Made by a program: the position numbers and the translations under genes. A stretch of DNA of 64,000 nucleotides. Source: Paraburkholderia sp. BCC1884. GTDB taxonomy: Bacteria > Pseudomonadota > Gammaproteobacteria > Burkholderiales > Burkholderiaceae. How positions within the stretch are numbered: position 1 is the stretch's first letter; each line of letters starts with the position of its first letter. This document shows positions 24,069 to 33,773 of the stretch, piece by piece. The DNA lies in contig NZ_CAAJGL010000033.1 in the NCBI RefSeq assembly GCF_900996225.1, positions 110,776 to 174,775 of the forward strand, given 5' to 3'. The notes beneath the pieces were generated by a model, which was not told where the DNA came from, did no database searches, and was given only the letters and a program-made list of their open reading frames with translations.

Positions 24069-24961
24069 GCCAGCCCACTTTGAATATGCCGGGTTCGAAC
24101 GACGCGGCTGCGCTCGAAGCGATGCGCGTGCGTCTGCAAGGACGCCGCCGCTTCAAGAACGCCATTGCGCTGACCATGTCGCTGCTGGCGATGGCCTTCG
24201 GCTTGCTGTGGCTCGTCTGGATTCTCTATACGACGCTGCGTCTCGGTATCGGCGGCTTGTCCGTCGAGCTGTTCACGCAGTCCACGCCGCCGCCGAACAC
24301 GGATGGCGGCGGTCTCGCCAACGCGATCGTCGGCAGTCTGATGCTGGTTGGACTCGCGACCTTCGTGGGCACGCCGATCGGTATTCTGGCGGGCGTCTAT
24401 CTCGCGGAATACGGCCAGAAAGGCTGGCTTGCGAGCTTCACGCGGTTCATCAACGACATCCTGCTGTCGGCGCCGTCGATCGTGGTGGGCCTGTTCGTCT
24501 ACGCGCTGGTGGTGGCGAAGATGGGTCACTTCAGCGGTTGGGCCGGCGTCTTCGCGCTCGCCTTGCTGCAGATTCCGATCGTGATCCGCACCACGGAAAA
24601 CATGCTGAAACTGGTGCCGAACGCGCTGCGTGAAGCGGCTTTCGCACTCGGCACGCCGAAGTGGAAGATGGTGCTGTCGATCACGCTCAAGGCATCCATT
24701 GCGGGTATCGTCACCGGCGTGCTGCTCGGCGTCGCGCGGATTGCCGGCGAAACCGCGCCGCTGCTGTTCACGGCGCTGTCGAATCAATTCTTCTCGTGGG
24801 ACATGGGCCAGCCGGTCGCGAACCTGCCGGTCACGATCTACAAGTTTGCGATGAGCCCGTTTGCGCAGTGGCAATCGCTCGCGTGGGCCGGCGTCTTCCT
24901 GATCACGCTCGCGGTGCTGGGATTGAATATCCTCGCGCGCACGATCTTCTCGAACAAGTAA
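24065..24961 (+). CDS. pstA: Phosphate ABC transporter permease PstA
   Basis: A 298-residue permease with six helices and an EAA loop ([20 protein letters not shown]). The 35-residue cytoplasmic N-terminus is longer than in E. coli. It forms the heterodimeric channel with PstC, whose stop overlaps its start codon; pstB begins 17 bases downstream. Confidence 0.96.
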   Translation: MSQPTLNMPGSNDAAALEAMRVRLQGRRRFKNAIALTMSLLAMAFGLLWLVWILYTTLRLGIGGLSVELFTQSTPPPNTDGGGLANAIVGSLMLVGLATFVGTPIGILAGVYLAEYGQKGWLASFTRFINDILLSAPSIVVGLFVYALVVAKMGHFSGWAGVFALALLQIPIVIRTTENMLKLVPNALREAAFALGTPKWKMVLSITLKASIAGIVTGVLLGVARIAGETAPLLFTALSNQFFSWDMGQPVANLPVTIYKFAMSPFAQWQSLAWAGVFLITLAVLGLNILARTIFSNK

Positions 24962-24978
24962 GGGCGGAGTGTAATCCG

Positions 24979-25827
24979 ATGAATATGGCAGAAACTCAAC
25001 TGAATCCGACCGTGCGTCCTACCGCACCTGCTGGTTTCGATCCGTCCCAGAACGGCCAGGCGCCGTCGTCGTCGCGCCCGAAGATCGAGATCAAGGACCT
25101 GAACTTCTTCTACGGCAAGTATCACGCGCTGAAGAACATCAATCTGCAGATTCCCGAAGGCAAGGTGACCGCGTTCATCGGCCCGTCGGGTTGCGGCAAG
25201 TCCACCTTGTTGCGCACTTTGAACAAGATGTACGCGCTCTATCCGGAGCAGCGCGCCGAAGGCGAAATCCTGATGGAGGGCGAAAACCTGCTGACCTCCA
25301 AGCGCGATATCTCGCTGCTGCGCGCACGGATCGGCATGGTGTTCCAGAAGCCAACCCCGTTCCCGATGTCGATCTACGACAACATCGCGTTCGGCGTGAA
25401 GATGTTCGAGACGCTGCCGCGCTCGGAAATGGACGATCGCGTCGAATGGGCGCTCACCAAGGCCGCGCTGTGGAACGAAGTGAAGGACAAGCTCGGCCAG
25501 AGCGGCTACGGTTTGTCCGGTGGTCAGCAGCAGCGTCTGTGTATCGCGCGCGGTATCGCGATCCGTCCGGAAGTGCTGTTGCTCGACGAACCGTGCTCGG
25601 CATTGGACCCGATTTCGACGGGCCGCATCGAGGAATTGATCGCTGAACTGAAGAGCGATTACACGGTGGTGATCGTCACGCACAACATGCAACAGGCGGC
25701 CCGCTGTTCGGACTACACTGCCTATATGTACCTCGGTGAGTTGATCGAATTCGGCGACACCGAAAAGATCTTCATCAAGCCGGTCCGCAAGGAAACCGAG
25801 GATTACATCACTGGCCGCTTCGGCTAA
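24979..25827 (+). CDS. pstB: Phosphate ABC transporter ATPase PstB
   Basis: A 282-residue ATPase with Walker [10 protein letters not shown] near residue 68, signature [14 protein letters not shown], Walker [13 protein letters not shown] and H-loop [10 protein letters not shown]. The N-terminal 35 residues are a Pro/Ser-rich extension before the ABC core ([12 protein letters not shown]). The ATG at 24979 has GGAG at 24966-24969; a second ATG lies two codons later. It powers phosphate import and, with PhoU, signals phosphate status to PhoR. Confidence 0.96.
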   Translation: MNMAETQLNPTVRPTAPAGFDPSQNGQAPSSSRPKIEIKDLNFFYGKYHALKNINLQIPEGKVTAFIGPSGCGKSTLLRTLNKMYALYPEQRAEGEILMEGENLLTSKRDISLLRARIGMVFQKPTPFPMSIYDNIAFGVKMFETLPRSEMDDRVEWALTKAALWNEVKDKLGQSGYGLSGGQQQRLCIARGIAIRPEVLLLDEPCSALDPISTGRIEELIAELKSDYTVVIVTHNMQQAARCSDYTAYMYLGELIEFGDTEKIFIKPVRKETEDYITGRFG

Positions 25828-25855
25828 GCCGACGAGCAAATCAAGGGAGTACGAC

Positions 25856-26560
25856 ATGTCCGACAAACACCTGTCCAGCCAGTTCGACGCCGATCTGAAT
25901 CTGGTTTCTTCGAAGGTGCTCGAAATGGGCGGCCTCGTCGAATCGCAGATCGTCAATGCGATGCGCGCGCTCAACGAGTTCGATCTCGACATCGCCGAGC
26001 AGGTGATCGCCGCGGAAGAGCGTCTGAACAAGATGGAAGTCGATATCGACGAAGAGTGCAGCAACATCATCGCGCGCCGTCAGCCGGCCGCGCGTGACCT
26101 GCGCCTGCTGATCGCGATTTCGAAGACCATCACGAATCTCGAGCGCGCCGGCGACGAAGCCGAAAAAATCGCCAAGCGTACCAAGCGTCTGATGGAAGAC
26201 GGCGCTTCGCGCACCATCAATATCGCCGAGATCAAGCTGTCGGGCGAAATGGCGGTGTCGATTCTGCGCCGCGCGCTCGACGCGTTCGCGCGTCTCGATA
26301 CGGTGGCCGCCGCGCAGATCGTGCGCGACGACAAAGCCATCGACGAGGAATTCCGCGCGTTCGTGCGCAAGCTGATTTCGTACATGACCGAAGATCCGCG
26401 TTCGATTTCGGTGGGCCTCGATTTCCTCTTCATCGCCAAGGCGATCGAGCGGATCGGCGACCACGCGAAGAACATCGCCGAATTCATCATCTACATCGTC
26501 AAGGGCACCGATGTGCGACACAAGTCGCGCGACGCGCTCGAACGCGAAGCACTCAGTTAA
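25856..26560 (+). CDS. phoU: Phosphate signalling protein PhoU
   Basis: A 234-residue all-helical protein made of two PhoU repeats. Acidic metal-binding segments are visible (VDIDEECSNIIARRQPAARDLR in the first repeat and the AIERIGDHAKNIAEFIIY segment in the second). It links PstB activity to PhoR and keeps the regulon off when phosphate is ample. It lies 28 bases after pstB with an AAGGGAG ribosome binding site. Confidence 0.96.
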   Translation: MSDKHLSSQFDADLNLVSSKVLEMGGLVESQIVNAMRALNEFDLDIAEQVIAAEERLNKMEVDIDEECSNIIARRQPAARDLRLLIAISKTITNLERAGDEAEKIAKRTKRLMEDGASRTINIAEIKLSGEMAVSILRRALDAFARLDTVAAAQIVRDDKAIDEEFRAFVRKLISYMTEDPRSISVGLDFLFIAKAIERIGDHAKNIAEFIIYIVKGTDVRHKSRDALEREALS

Positions 26561-26586
26561 TCCAGAGATAAGGACCAGAGGTGCCG

Positions 26587-27288
26587 ATGCCCAGCAGCAT
26601 TCTCGTCATTGAAGATGAGCCCGCCATTTCCGAACTGATTTCGGTCAATCTTCAACACGCCGGACACTGCCCGATTCGCGCGTACAACGCGGAGCAGGCG
26701 CAAAACCTGATCAGCGACGTACTGCCCGACCTCGTGCTGCTCGACTGGATGTTGCCGGGTAAATCGGGCATCGCGTTCGCGCGCGATCTGCGCAGCAACG
26801 AACGCACCAAGCACATTCCGATCATCATGCTGACCGCGCGTGGCGATGAGCAGGACAAGGTGCTCGGTCTCGAGATCGGCGCGGACGACTATGTCACCAA
26901 GCCGTTTTCGCCGAAAGAGTTGATGGCGCGCATCAAGGCGGTGTTGCGCCGCCGCGCGCCGCAGTTGACCGAAGACGTGGTCGCGATCAACGGCCTCAAG
27001 CTCGATCCGGCAACGCACCGCGTGGCCGCGCATGCCGAAGGCAGTGAGATCAAGCTCGATCTCGGTCCGACGGAATTCCGTCTGCTGCACTTTTTCATGA
27101 CGCACCCGGAGCGCGTGCACAGCCGCACGCAATTGCTCGATCAGGTGTGGGGCGATCACGTGTTCGTCGAAGAGCGTACGGTAGACGTGCACATCAAGCG
27201 TCTGCGCGCGGCCCTTAAGCCCGCTGGCTGCGATGCTATGATTGAGACGGTACGCGGTAGCGGCTACCGGCTCGCGAAGAGCGCCTGA
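26587..27288 (+). CDS. phoB: Phosphate regulon response regulator PhoB
   Basis: A 233-residue OmpR/PhoB-class regulator. The receiver domain has the acidic pair at residues 10-11 and the phosphorylated Asp53 (LLDWMLPG), then Lys in DDYVTKPFSPKEL. The C-terminal winged helix (DLGPTEFRLLHFF ... RTVDVHIKRLRAAL) binds Pho boxes. Start: ATG 26587 gives MPSSILVIEDEP and has GAGG at 26578-26581; a GTG two codons earlier is also possible. It should activate this operon and probably ppk1 and olsB. Confidence 0.97.
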   Translation: MPSSILVIEDEPAISELISVNLQHAGHCPIRAYNAEQAQNLISDVLPDLVLLDWMLPGKSGIAFARDLRSNERTKHIPIIMLTARGDEQDKVLGLEIGADDYVTKPFSPKELMARIKAVLRRRAPQLTEDVVAINGLKLDPATHRVAAHAEGSEIKLDLGPTEFRLLHFFMTHPERVHSRTQLLDQVWGDHVFVEERTVDVHIKRLRAALKPAGCDAMIETVRGSGYRLAKSA

Positions 27289-27408
27289 GATACGAAGGCG
27301 GCGTGTGTGCCGCCTGCAGTTGATACGCTGGATACGTCACTTTTCGTCGCGCCGGGCGCGGCGATTTCCATTTTCGGCGCGTACGCTTCTCTCTTCGATC
27401 GCTAGACC

Positions 27409-28722
27409 ATGAACATCATCTGGGCGCGCTCCATCGTGTCGGTCGTGCTGCTGGCTGTTCTATGCGTGTTGGTCGGCGCATTCCTGAACGTCAAGGCAGG
27501 GCTCGTACTCGCGATCGTCATGCTGCTCGCGCAGAGCCTCTTCAGCACGTTTCATAAACAACGTTTGTGGCGTTTGCTCGACGCCCCCGTGTATGGCGAG
27601 GTGCCGAGCGCACCCGGCATCTGGGGCGAAATCTATTACCGTCTGCATAAGCTCGCGAAGCGCTGGCATGCCCAGGTGCGCCAGGTCGAACAGCAGCATT
27701 CGCGTTTCATTCAGGCTATCCAGGCCTCGCCCAATGGCGTGGCGATGCTCGACGATCACGATCAGATCGAGTGGTGCAACGCGATTTCCGAAATCCATTT
27801 CGGCCTCGACGCGAAGCGCGACTTGCGTCAGCACATCACGCATCTGGTGCGTCAGCCCGACTTCGTCCGCTATCTGAATTCGCATCGCTACGAAGAGATG
27901 CTGATCATGCGCGGCATGGGCGAGAAGCGCCAGAACGTGCTGTCGGTGCAGGTGTTTCCGTATGGCGAGAATCGCAAGCTGGTGTTGTCGCAAGACATTA
28001 CCGAGCTCGAACGCACCGACGCGATGCGGCGCGATTTCGTGGCGAACGTTTCGCACGAACTGAAGACGCCGCTCACCGTGCTGTCCGGCTTTCTGGAGAC
28101 GATGCGCGAACTGCCGCTGAGCGAAGCGGAGCGCGGGCGCTATCTCGAACTGATGGAGCAGCAGGCGTCGCGCATGCGTCATATCGTCAACGATCTGCTC
28201 GTGCTGGCGAAACTCGAAGGCGACAACAAGCCGCCGAGCGATCAGATGATCGATATGCGCGCGGTCTTGCGGCATCTGCGCGACGACGCGGAAAGTCTGT
28301 CCAGCCATCATCACAGGATTCATTTCGACACCGACGAAGGGCTCACGGTGACGGGCGTCGAAACGGAAATTCTCAGCGCGTTCGGCAATCTGGTCACCAA
28401 CGCGATCCGCTATACGCCGGATGGCGGTGCGATCAAGGTGAACTGGCATGCGCAGGGCGGCAACGCGGTGTTCTCGGTGACGGACAGCGGACTGGGCATT
28501 CCGGCCGCCGACATTCCGCGGCTCACCGAGCGCTTCTATCGCGTCGATCGCAGCCGTTCGCGCGACACGGGTGGGACGGGCCTTGGCCTCGCCATCGTCA
28601 AGCATGTGCTGCAACGGCACGATGCCCAGCTCGACGTGAAGAGCGAAGAAGGGCGGGGCAGCACCTTTACCGTGCGCTTTCCCGTGTATCGAACGGCGCG
28701 GCGGCAGCCGGCGCCGGTTTGA
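27409..28722 (+). CDS. phoR: Phosphate regulon sensor histidine kinase PhoR
   Basis: A 437-residue membrane kinase: one or two N-terminal helices (residues 1-45), a PAS domain (about 95-200), a HisKA domain with the phosphorylated His216 in VANVSHELKTPLTVL, and an HATPase_c domain with N, G1 and G2 boxes (NLVTNAIRYTP, VTDSGLGIP, GTGLGLAIVKHV). It phosphorylates PhoB under phosphate limitation. It closes the pst operon and is followed by a strong bidirectional terminator. Confidence 0.96.
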   Translation: MNIIWARSIVSVVLLAVLCVLVGAFLNVKAGLVLAIVMLLAQSLFSTFHKQRLWRLLDAPVYGEVPSAPGIWGEIYYRLHKLAKRWHAQVRQVEQQHSRFIQAIQASPNGVAMLDDHDQIEWCNAISEIHFGLDAKRDLRQHITHLVRQPDFVRYLNSHRYEEMLIMRGMGEKRQNVLSVQVFPYGENRKLVLSQDITELERTDAMRRDFVANVSHELKTPLTVLSGFLETMRELPLSEAERGRYLELMEQQASRMRHIVNDLLVLAKLEGDNKPPSDQMIDMRAVLRHLRDDAESLSSHHHRIHFDTDEGLTVTGVETEILSAFGNLVTNAIRYTPDGGAIKVNWHAQGGNAVFSVTDSGLGIPAADIPRLTERFYRVDRSRSRDTGGTGLGLAIVKHVLQRHDAQLDVKSEEGRGSTFTVRFPVYRTARRQPAPV

Positions 28723-28756
28723 AGGCGAGGCGCGCGGTTTGATGTAGCGATTCTGT

Positions 28757-28797
28757 AAAAAGCCCCCTGTTGGTCAATGACCTGCAGGGGGCTTTTT
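28757..28797. terminator. Bidirectional terminator between phoR and ppk1
   Basis: A 13-bp perfect stem (AAAAAGCCCCCTG at 28757-28769 with CAGGGGGCTTTTT at 28785-28797). The terminal A/T runs make it work as a T-tailed terminator on both strands, serving phoR from the left and ppk1 from the right. Confidence 0.92.
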
Positions 28798-28817
28798 CAT
28801 GTCGGGACAGTATCGAC

Positions 28818-30881
28818 TCACGAACAGAATTTCCCCAGCAGACTCATCTGCGCGTTGCGCGACGATTTTCCCGGCCGGCGACGTCGATAATGGCCGTCGC
28901 TCTGCATCAGCCAGGCGGTCTGGTTGTCGCCGAGAAACGCGGACAGACCTTCGGCGATCACGCGCCGTTTCAAGCGGCGGTTATTGATCGGAAACGCCAC
29001 TTCGACACGGCGGAAGAAGTTGCGGTCCATCCAGTCGGCGCTCGACAGATAAACCTGTTCCTTGCCGCCGTCGTAGAAGTAGAAGATGCGATGGTGCTCG
29101 AGAAAGCGTCCCACGATAGAGCGCACCGTGATGTTCTCCGACAGCCCCGGCACACCCGGCTGCAACGAACACACGCCGCGCACGATCAGATCGATCTTTA
29201 CGCCGGCTTGCGCCGCTTCGTACAGCTCGGCGATCACCGTCGGTTCGAGCAGCGCATTCATCTTCGCGACGATGCGCGCCTTCTTGCCCGCACGCGCGTG
29301 CTCGGCTTCGGCGCGAATCGCATCGACGAGTTTCGGATGCAGGGTGAACGGCGACTGCCACAGCTCATGCAGCCGCAACTCGCCGCCAATGCCCGTGAGT
29401 TGCTGGAACACATGATGCACGTCTTCGCAGATTTTCTGGTCGGCCGTCATCAGGCCGAAGTCGGTATAGAGACGCGCCGTGCGCGGATGATAGTTGCCGG
29501 TGCCCAGGTGCACGTAGCGCTTGAGCGTGGTCTTGCCGCCGGTCGACACGCGTCGCACGATCAGCATCATTTTGGCGTGGCACTTGTGGCCCACCACGCC
29601 ATAAACGACGTGCGCACCCACGGCCTCCAGTTGCGAGGCCCAGTTGATATTGGTTTCTTCGTCGAAGCGCGCGAGCAGCTCGACCACCACCGTGACTTCC
29701 TTGCCGTTGCGCGCGGCTTGCATCAGCGCGTCCATCAGCGGCGAATCGGTGCCGGTGCGATAAATGGTCTGCTTGATCGCGACCACGTTCGGATCTTTGG
29801 CCGCCTGCAGCAGCAATTCCAGCACCGGCTGGAAGCTCTCATACGGATGATGCAGCAGCACGTCGCCCTGATCGATCACGTCGAACATGCTGGCGCTGTT
29901 CGCGATCTGTGCCGGAATGGCGGGAATGTGCGGCACGAACTTCAGATCGGGCCGGTCCACCATCTCCGGCAATTGCATCAGACGCACGAGATTCACTGGG
30001 CCGTCGGCGTAATAGCAGTCCTTGTCCAGCAGACCGCTTTCGTCCTGCAGACGCCGCACGACATGCGCGGGCGTTTCCGCCGACACTTCGAGCCGCACCG
30101 CATTGCCCAGATGGCGCGCCGGCAATTCACCCTGCAACGCGACGCGCAGATTGGTGATTTCGTCTTCGTCGACGAACAGTTCGCTATTGCGCGTGATGCG
30201 AAACTGATTGCAGCTACGCACCACCAGACTCGGAAACAGTTCGCCGACAAAACGCTGCAACAGCGAGCTCAGCAGCACGAAACCATGCGGATAGCCCGAC
30301 AGGTCCTGCGGCATGCGCACGAGCCGCGGCAGCGCGCGTGGCGCCTGCACGATGCCCATCATGGCCTGACGGCCGAAGGCGTCCTTGCCTTCGAGTTCGA
30401 CAACGAAGTTCAGGCTCTTGTTGAGCACGCGCGGAAACGGATGCGCCGGGTCGAGTCCGATCGGCGTGAGGACCGGCAGCAGCTCGTCGAAAAAATAGTT
30501 GCGCGCCCATTCGGTCTGCGCTTCGTTCCACGCTTCGGTGCCGTGGAAATAGATGCCTTCGCCTTCGAGCGCGGGCAGCACGGTGTCGTGCAGCATGGTG
30601 TACTGACGATGCACGAGTTTTTGCGCACGCTCGACCACGAGGTCGTACACGTGCTGCAGCGACATGCCGTCCGGCGACAGTGCGCCGGGGTTGTCGCGCA
30701 TCTGTTCCTGCAGTCCGGCCATGCGGACTTCGAAGAATTCGTCGAGATTGCTGCTGGTGATGCAGATGAAGCGTAAGCGTTCGAGCAAAGGGACGGCAGG
30801 GTCGGCAGCTTGTGCCAACACACGCTCGTTGAAACCCAGAATGCCCAGCTCGCGATTCAATAAGGGGTAGCGGATGGACAT
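28818..30881 (-). CDS. ppk1: Polyphosphate kinase 1
   Basis: A 687-residue enzyme that reversibly polymerises the ATP gamma-phosphate into polyphosphate. It has the expected N domain (YPLLNRELGILGFNERV, TSSNLDEFFEVR), a head domain and two phospholipase-D-like C domains. The phosphorylated His lies in YVHLGTGNYHPRTARLYTD. The start is placed at the ATG at 30881: the length then matches E. coli Ppk (688), whereas the GTG at 30938 would fall within the promoter region just after the candidate Pho box. Confidence 0.96.
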   Translation of the reverse strand: MSIRYPLLNRELGILGFNERVLAQAADPAVPLLERLRFICITSSNLDEFFEVRMAGLQEQMRDNPGALSPDGMSLQHVYDLVVERAQKLVHRQYTMLHDTVLPALEGEGIYFHGTEAWNEAQTEWARNYFFDELLPVLTPIGLDPAHPFPRVLNKSLNFVVELEGKDAFGRQAMMGIVQAPRALPRLVRMPQDLSGYPHGFVLLSSLLQRFVGELFPSLVVRSCNQFRITRNSELFVDEDEITNLRVALQGELPARHLGNAVRLEVSAETPAHVVRRLQDESGLLDKDCYYADGPVNLVRLMQLPEMVDRPDLKFVPHIPAIPAQIANSASMFDVIDQGDVLLHHPYESFQPVLELLLQAAKDPNVVAIKQTIYRTGTDSPLMDALMQAARNGKEVTVVVELLARFDEETNINWASQLEAVGAHVVYGVVGHKCHAKMMLIVRRVSTGGKTTLKRYVHLGTGNYHPRTARLYTDFGLMTADQKICEDVHHVFQQLTGIGGELRLHELWQSPFTLHPKLVDAIRAEAEHARAGKKARIVAKMNALLEPTVIAELYEAAQAGVKIDLIVRGVCSLQPGVPGLSENITVRSIVGRFLEHHRIFYFYDGGKEQVYLSSADWMDRNFFRRVEVAFPINNRRLKRRVIAEGLSAFLGDNQTAWLMQSDGHYRRRRPGKSSRNAQMSLLGKFCS

Positions 30882-30941
30882 CGGCAGCGAGAATGGAATG
30901 TCAGGAAGAGAGGCGGAAAGACGCTCGGAAATTCTCACAGT

Positions 30942-30962
30942 ATGATGACGTTGTTATGACAT
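30942..30962 (-). promoter_or_regulatory. Candidate Pho box upstream of ppk1
   Basis: Read leftward: TGTCATA, a 4-base spacer ACAA, then CGTCATC. This is two near-consensus PhoB half-sites at 11-base spacing. It lies 60 bases before the ppk1 ATG and in the ppk1-ppx divergent gap, so it could also affect ppx. The -10 downstream is not clear (GAGAAT at 30936-30931 is one option). Confidence 0.55.
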
Positions 30963-31179
30963 TCGCGATGTTTTCGATTCTACGCCCGATGACGCGCGTG
31001 TCGTCAATATGACGCAGTGCATATGGGACCATAGGGGACCCCCATCTGCGCAAGGTGACATCGTGAGGCCCGCTACGCTTAGAATGGCGTCTTTGAACCG
31101 CGCGGCCGGCCACAAGGCGCCTATGGCATCGTCCGCGCCCAACGCCGCTGCGCTCGCGCGCATGGAGTCTGCATACTCG

Positions 31180-32691
31180 ATGGTCAACACGCCTCAACTC
31201 CTCGCCGCCGTCGATCTCGGTTCGAACAGCTTCCGGCTGATTATCGGCCGGGTCGAGGAAACCGACGCAGGCAGCCAGATCTATCAGGTCGACGCGTTGC
31301 GCGAACCGGTGCGTCTGGCCGCCGGTCTGTCGCGCGACAAGATGCTCGATCGGGCCTCGCAAGTGCGCGGTTGGGACGCGCTCAAGCGCTTCGGCGAGCG
31401 CTTGCGCGACTTTCATCCCGATCACGTTCGCGCGGTTGCCACCAATACGCTGCGCATCGCCAAGAACGCCGGCGAATTTCTCGGCGAGGCGCAAGCAGCG
31501 CTTGGCTTTCCGATTGAAGTGATCGCCGGGCGCGAAGAAGCGCGCCTCATCTATGCGGGCGCTGCACACTCCGTGCCCGCCAGTCCGGGCAAGCGTCTGG
31601 TCGTGGATATCGGCGGCGGCTCGACAGAATTCATCATCGGCTCGCACTACACGCCGATCAAGATGGAAAGTCTGTACATCGGTTGCGTGAGCCATAGCCG
31701 CGCGTTTTTTCCCGCCGGCAATGTCGACGAATACACGATGCGCCAGGCCGAACTCGCCGCAGGCCGCGAAATCCAGATCATTTCCGCCGAGTATAAAAAG
31801 ACCGGCTGGGAGCAAGCCATCGGTTCGTCGGGCACGGCGCGCGCGTTGGCCGAACTGGTCGAGGCGAACGGTTTCAACGATCCGGGCATCACGCACGGCA
31901 TTTCGCGCGGCGGCCTCGAGCGCCTCAAGCGTGCGTTGATCAAGGCGGAAAACGTCAATCGCCTGAAGCTGGTGTCGCTCAAAGGCGATCGCATTCCGGT
32001 GCTCGCGGGTGGCCTGTCGATCATGATTGCCGTGTTCGACGAACTCGGTGTCGATTACGTCGACACCACCGACGGTGCGCTGCGTCTGGGCGTGCTGTAC
32101 GACCTGCTGGGCCGTTCGCAGCACGAAGACATGCGCACGGTCACGGTGGGAGGCTTCATGCGCCGCTATGGCGTGGATCGCGCGCAGGCGTCGCGCATCG
32201 GCGAACTCGCGGTGAGCTTCTACGATCAGTTCGCGGAGCCCGATCAGGAGCGCCGCGCTGAAAACCATATGTTCCTCGGCTGGGCCGCGGCGCTGCATGA
32301 GATCGGCCTGTCGATTTCGCACAGCGCATATCACAAGCATTCGGCGTACATCGCCAGCAATGCCGACATGCCGGGCTTTTCGCGCACCGATCAGGCGCGC
32401 CTCGCGGCGCTGGTGCTGGGTCATGCGGGTAAGCTCGGCAAGTTGTCGCAAACGCGCGAAGTGGAGTGGCCGCTGCTGTTCTGCTTGCGGCTCGCGTCAT
32501 TGCTGTGCCGCCGACGCGCGGATGTCGGCTTGCCTGGTATCGCGGTCGCGCAGGTCAATGGCGGCTATGAAGTGCGTTTGCCGAATGAATGGGTGGCCAA
32601 CAATCCGCTGACCGATTACAGCCTGATCCAGGAAGCCGCGGAATGGGAGAAGGTCGGTATTCCCTATCGCGTGGTGTATACCGACGATTGA
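31180..32691 (+). CDS. ppx: Exopolyphosphatase
   Basis: A 503-residue Ppx/GppA phosphatase that removes terminal phosphates from polyphosphate. The ASKHA fold is seen in AAVDLGSNSFRLIIGRV (phosphate 1), the EARLIYAGAAHS segment, VVDIGGGSTEFIIG (phosphate 2) and the SSGTARAL motif; a C-terminal HD-like domain follows (FLGWAAALHEIGLSISHSAYHKHS). Start is uncertain: ATG 31180 begins just before the core, while ATGs at 31162, 31123 (AAGG at 31114-31117) and 31084 are in frame. It is divergent from ppk1, which makes the substrate. Confidence 0.94.
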   Translation: MVNTPQLLAAVDLGSNSFRLIIGRVEETDAGSQIYQVDALREPVRLAAGLSRDKMLDRASQVRGWDALKRFGERLRDFHPDHVRAVATNTLRIAKNAGEFLGEAQAALGFPIEVIAGREEARLIYAGAAHSVPASPGKRLVVDIGGGSTEFIIGSHYTPIKMESLYIGCVSHSRAFFPAGNVDEYTMRQAELAAGREIQIISAEYKKTGWEQAIGSSGTARALAELVEANGFNDPGITHGISRGGLERLKRALIKAENVNRLKLVSLKGDRIPVLAGGLSIMIAVFDELGVDYVDTTDGALRLGVLYDLLGRSQHEDMRTVTVGGFMRRYGVDRAQASRIGELAVSFYDQFAEPDQERRAENHMFLGWAAALHEIGLSISHSAYHKHSAYIASNADMPGFSRTDQARLAALVLGHAGKLGKLSQTREVEWPLLFCLRLASLLCRRRADVGLPGIAVAQVNGGYEVRLPNEWVANNPLTDYSLIQEAAEWEKVGIPYRVVYTDD

Positions 32692-32709
32692 CGTCGCCGC
32701 GACAAAAGC

Positions 32710-32740
32710 AAAAAAGCCCGGTACATACCGGGCTTTTTTA
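32710..32740. terminator. Bidirectional terminator between ppx and olsB
   Basis: A GCCCGGTA/TACCGGGC stem (32716-32723 with 32726-32733) flanked by A5-6 and T6 runs, so both convergent genes get a T-tailed hairpin. Confidence 0.9.
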
Positions 32741-32780
32741 TCGCCGACGCAGAACCGGCGGCTCGATCCGTTCAGCGCGG

Positions 32781-33584
32781 CTATGCGTCGCCGAGGAAGT
32801 GGCGCGCGTAGCGTGCGTTGATATCGGACAGACGGAACAGCGTCAGAAAGTCTGCGGTATTGAAGTCGGGATCCCAGGCCGGTGCACCGCAAATCTTCGC
32901 ACCGAGCCGCAGATAACCCTTCACGAGCGGGGGCGGAGTGACGTCGGCGCCCGTTTGCAATTCTTCGACCGGCAGCGGCGTATGAGCGAACGCGCGATAT
33001 TCCGGCGCCGTCAGCGCGCTGTCGCGCAGCGACATATACAGGTTCGCCGCGTAGTGTCCGCCGTCGACCATCGCGACGCTTGCGCAGCCCAGCATCGTCT
33101 CGTAGCCGTTGTGTTTCATGTAGGCGGCGAGGCCCGCCCACAACGACATGATGACCGAGCCGCTGCGGTAATCAGGATGCACGCACGAGCGGCCCACTTC
33201 GACCATCTTGGCGCGCAGGTGCGTGAGACGCGACACGTCGAATTCGCTTTCCGCATACAGACGCCCGATGCGCGCGGCCTGGTGCGGCGGCAGCGCGCGA
33301 TACGTGCCGACCACCTTCAGCGTGTCGAGATCGCGTACCAGCAGATGGTCGCAATACGCGTCGAACGAATCGACATCGAGACCTGCAGGGCCGGTAAGAC
33401 GCGCGCCCATTTCGTCGGCGAACACGCGGTAGCGCAGACGTTGCGCTTCGCGCAGTTCTTCGTCGGTGCGCGCCCACGTGACTTGCAGGCGATGCTGGGC
33501 GGTGACCGTTTCCTCGGCGCGCGGCAGACGTCGCGTTTCGAAGATCGAAGCCAGGGGCAGGGTGGGCGTCGGCAGTTCTCGCAT
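32781..33584 (-). CDS. olsB: L-ornithine N-alpha-acyltransferase (OlsB type), GNAT family
   Basis: A 267-residue acyltransferase. The family transfers a 3-hydroxyacyl chain from ACP to the alpha-amino group of ornithine, the first step to ornithine lipids, which lack phosphorus. Characteristic stretches are AQRLRYRVFADEMGARL, CDHLLVRDLDTLKVVGTYR, VEVGRSCVHPDYRSGSVIMSLWAGLAAY and the C-terminal LVKGYLRLGAKICG. The ATG at 33584 has AGGA about 7 bases upstream. No olsA-like O-acyltransferase lies beside it. A possible Pho box upstream would fit induction under phosphate starvation, as known for rhizobial olsB. Confidence 0.88.
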   Translation of the reverse strand: MRELPTPTLPLASIFETRRLPRAEETVTAQHRLQVTWARTDEELREAQRLRYRVFADEMGARLTGPAGLDVDSFDAYCDHLLVRDLDTLKVVGTYRALPPHQAARIGRLYAESEFDVSRLTHLRAKMVEVGRSCVHPDYRSGSVIMSLWAGLAAYMKHNGYETMLGCASVAMVDGGHYAANLYMSLRDSALTAPEYRAFAHTPLPVEELQTGADVTPPPLVKGYLRLGAKICGAPAWDPDFNTADFLTLFRLSDINARYARHFLGDA

Positions 33585-33663
33585 GGGGCGTCCTGGTCGA
33601 AAAAAGGGGGAGGTCTTTTTCCGCCAATGTAGTAACGCCTGGTGACGCTCGCATGGCAAAGCC

Positions 33664-33682
33664 ATGACGATTGGATGACTGC
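33664..33682 (-). promoter_or_regulatory. Candidate Pho box upstream of olsB
   Basis: Read leftward: CAGTCAT, CCAA, TCGTCAT, that is two half-sites resembling CTGTCAT at 11-base spacing, 80 bases before the olsB ATG. The match is weaker than at pstS and no good -10 lies 10 bases downstream (a TACATT at 33631-33626 is further away). Confidence 0.4.
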
Positions 33683-33773
33683 CCGTAAGCTGCGTGCGCG
33701 CGGCTTGTAATGTCGATGCAGGCGGCGCGATTGTTGTTTTCGCGCGACCCGCGTCGTTACCCTCGGTCGTGTC

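Noticed and set aside
28770..30776. Long plus-strand frame opposite ppk1
   Set aside because: Antisense artefact of a GC-rich gene; ppk1 on the other strand carries all family motifs.
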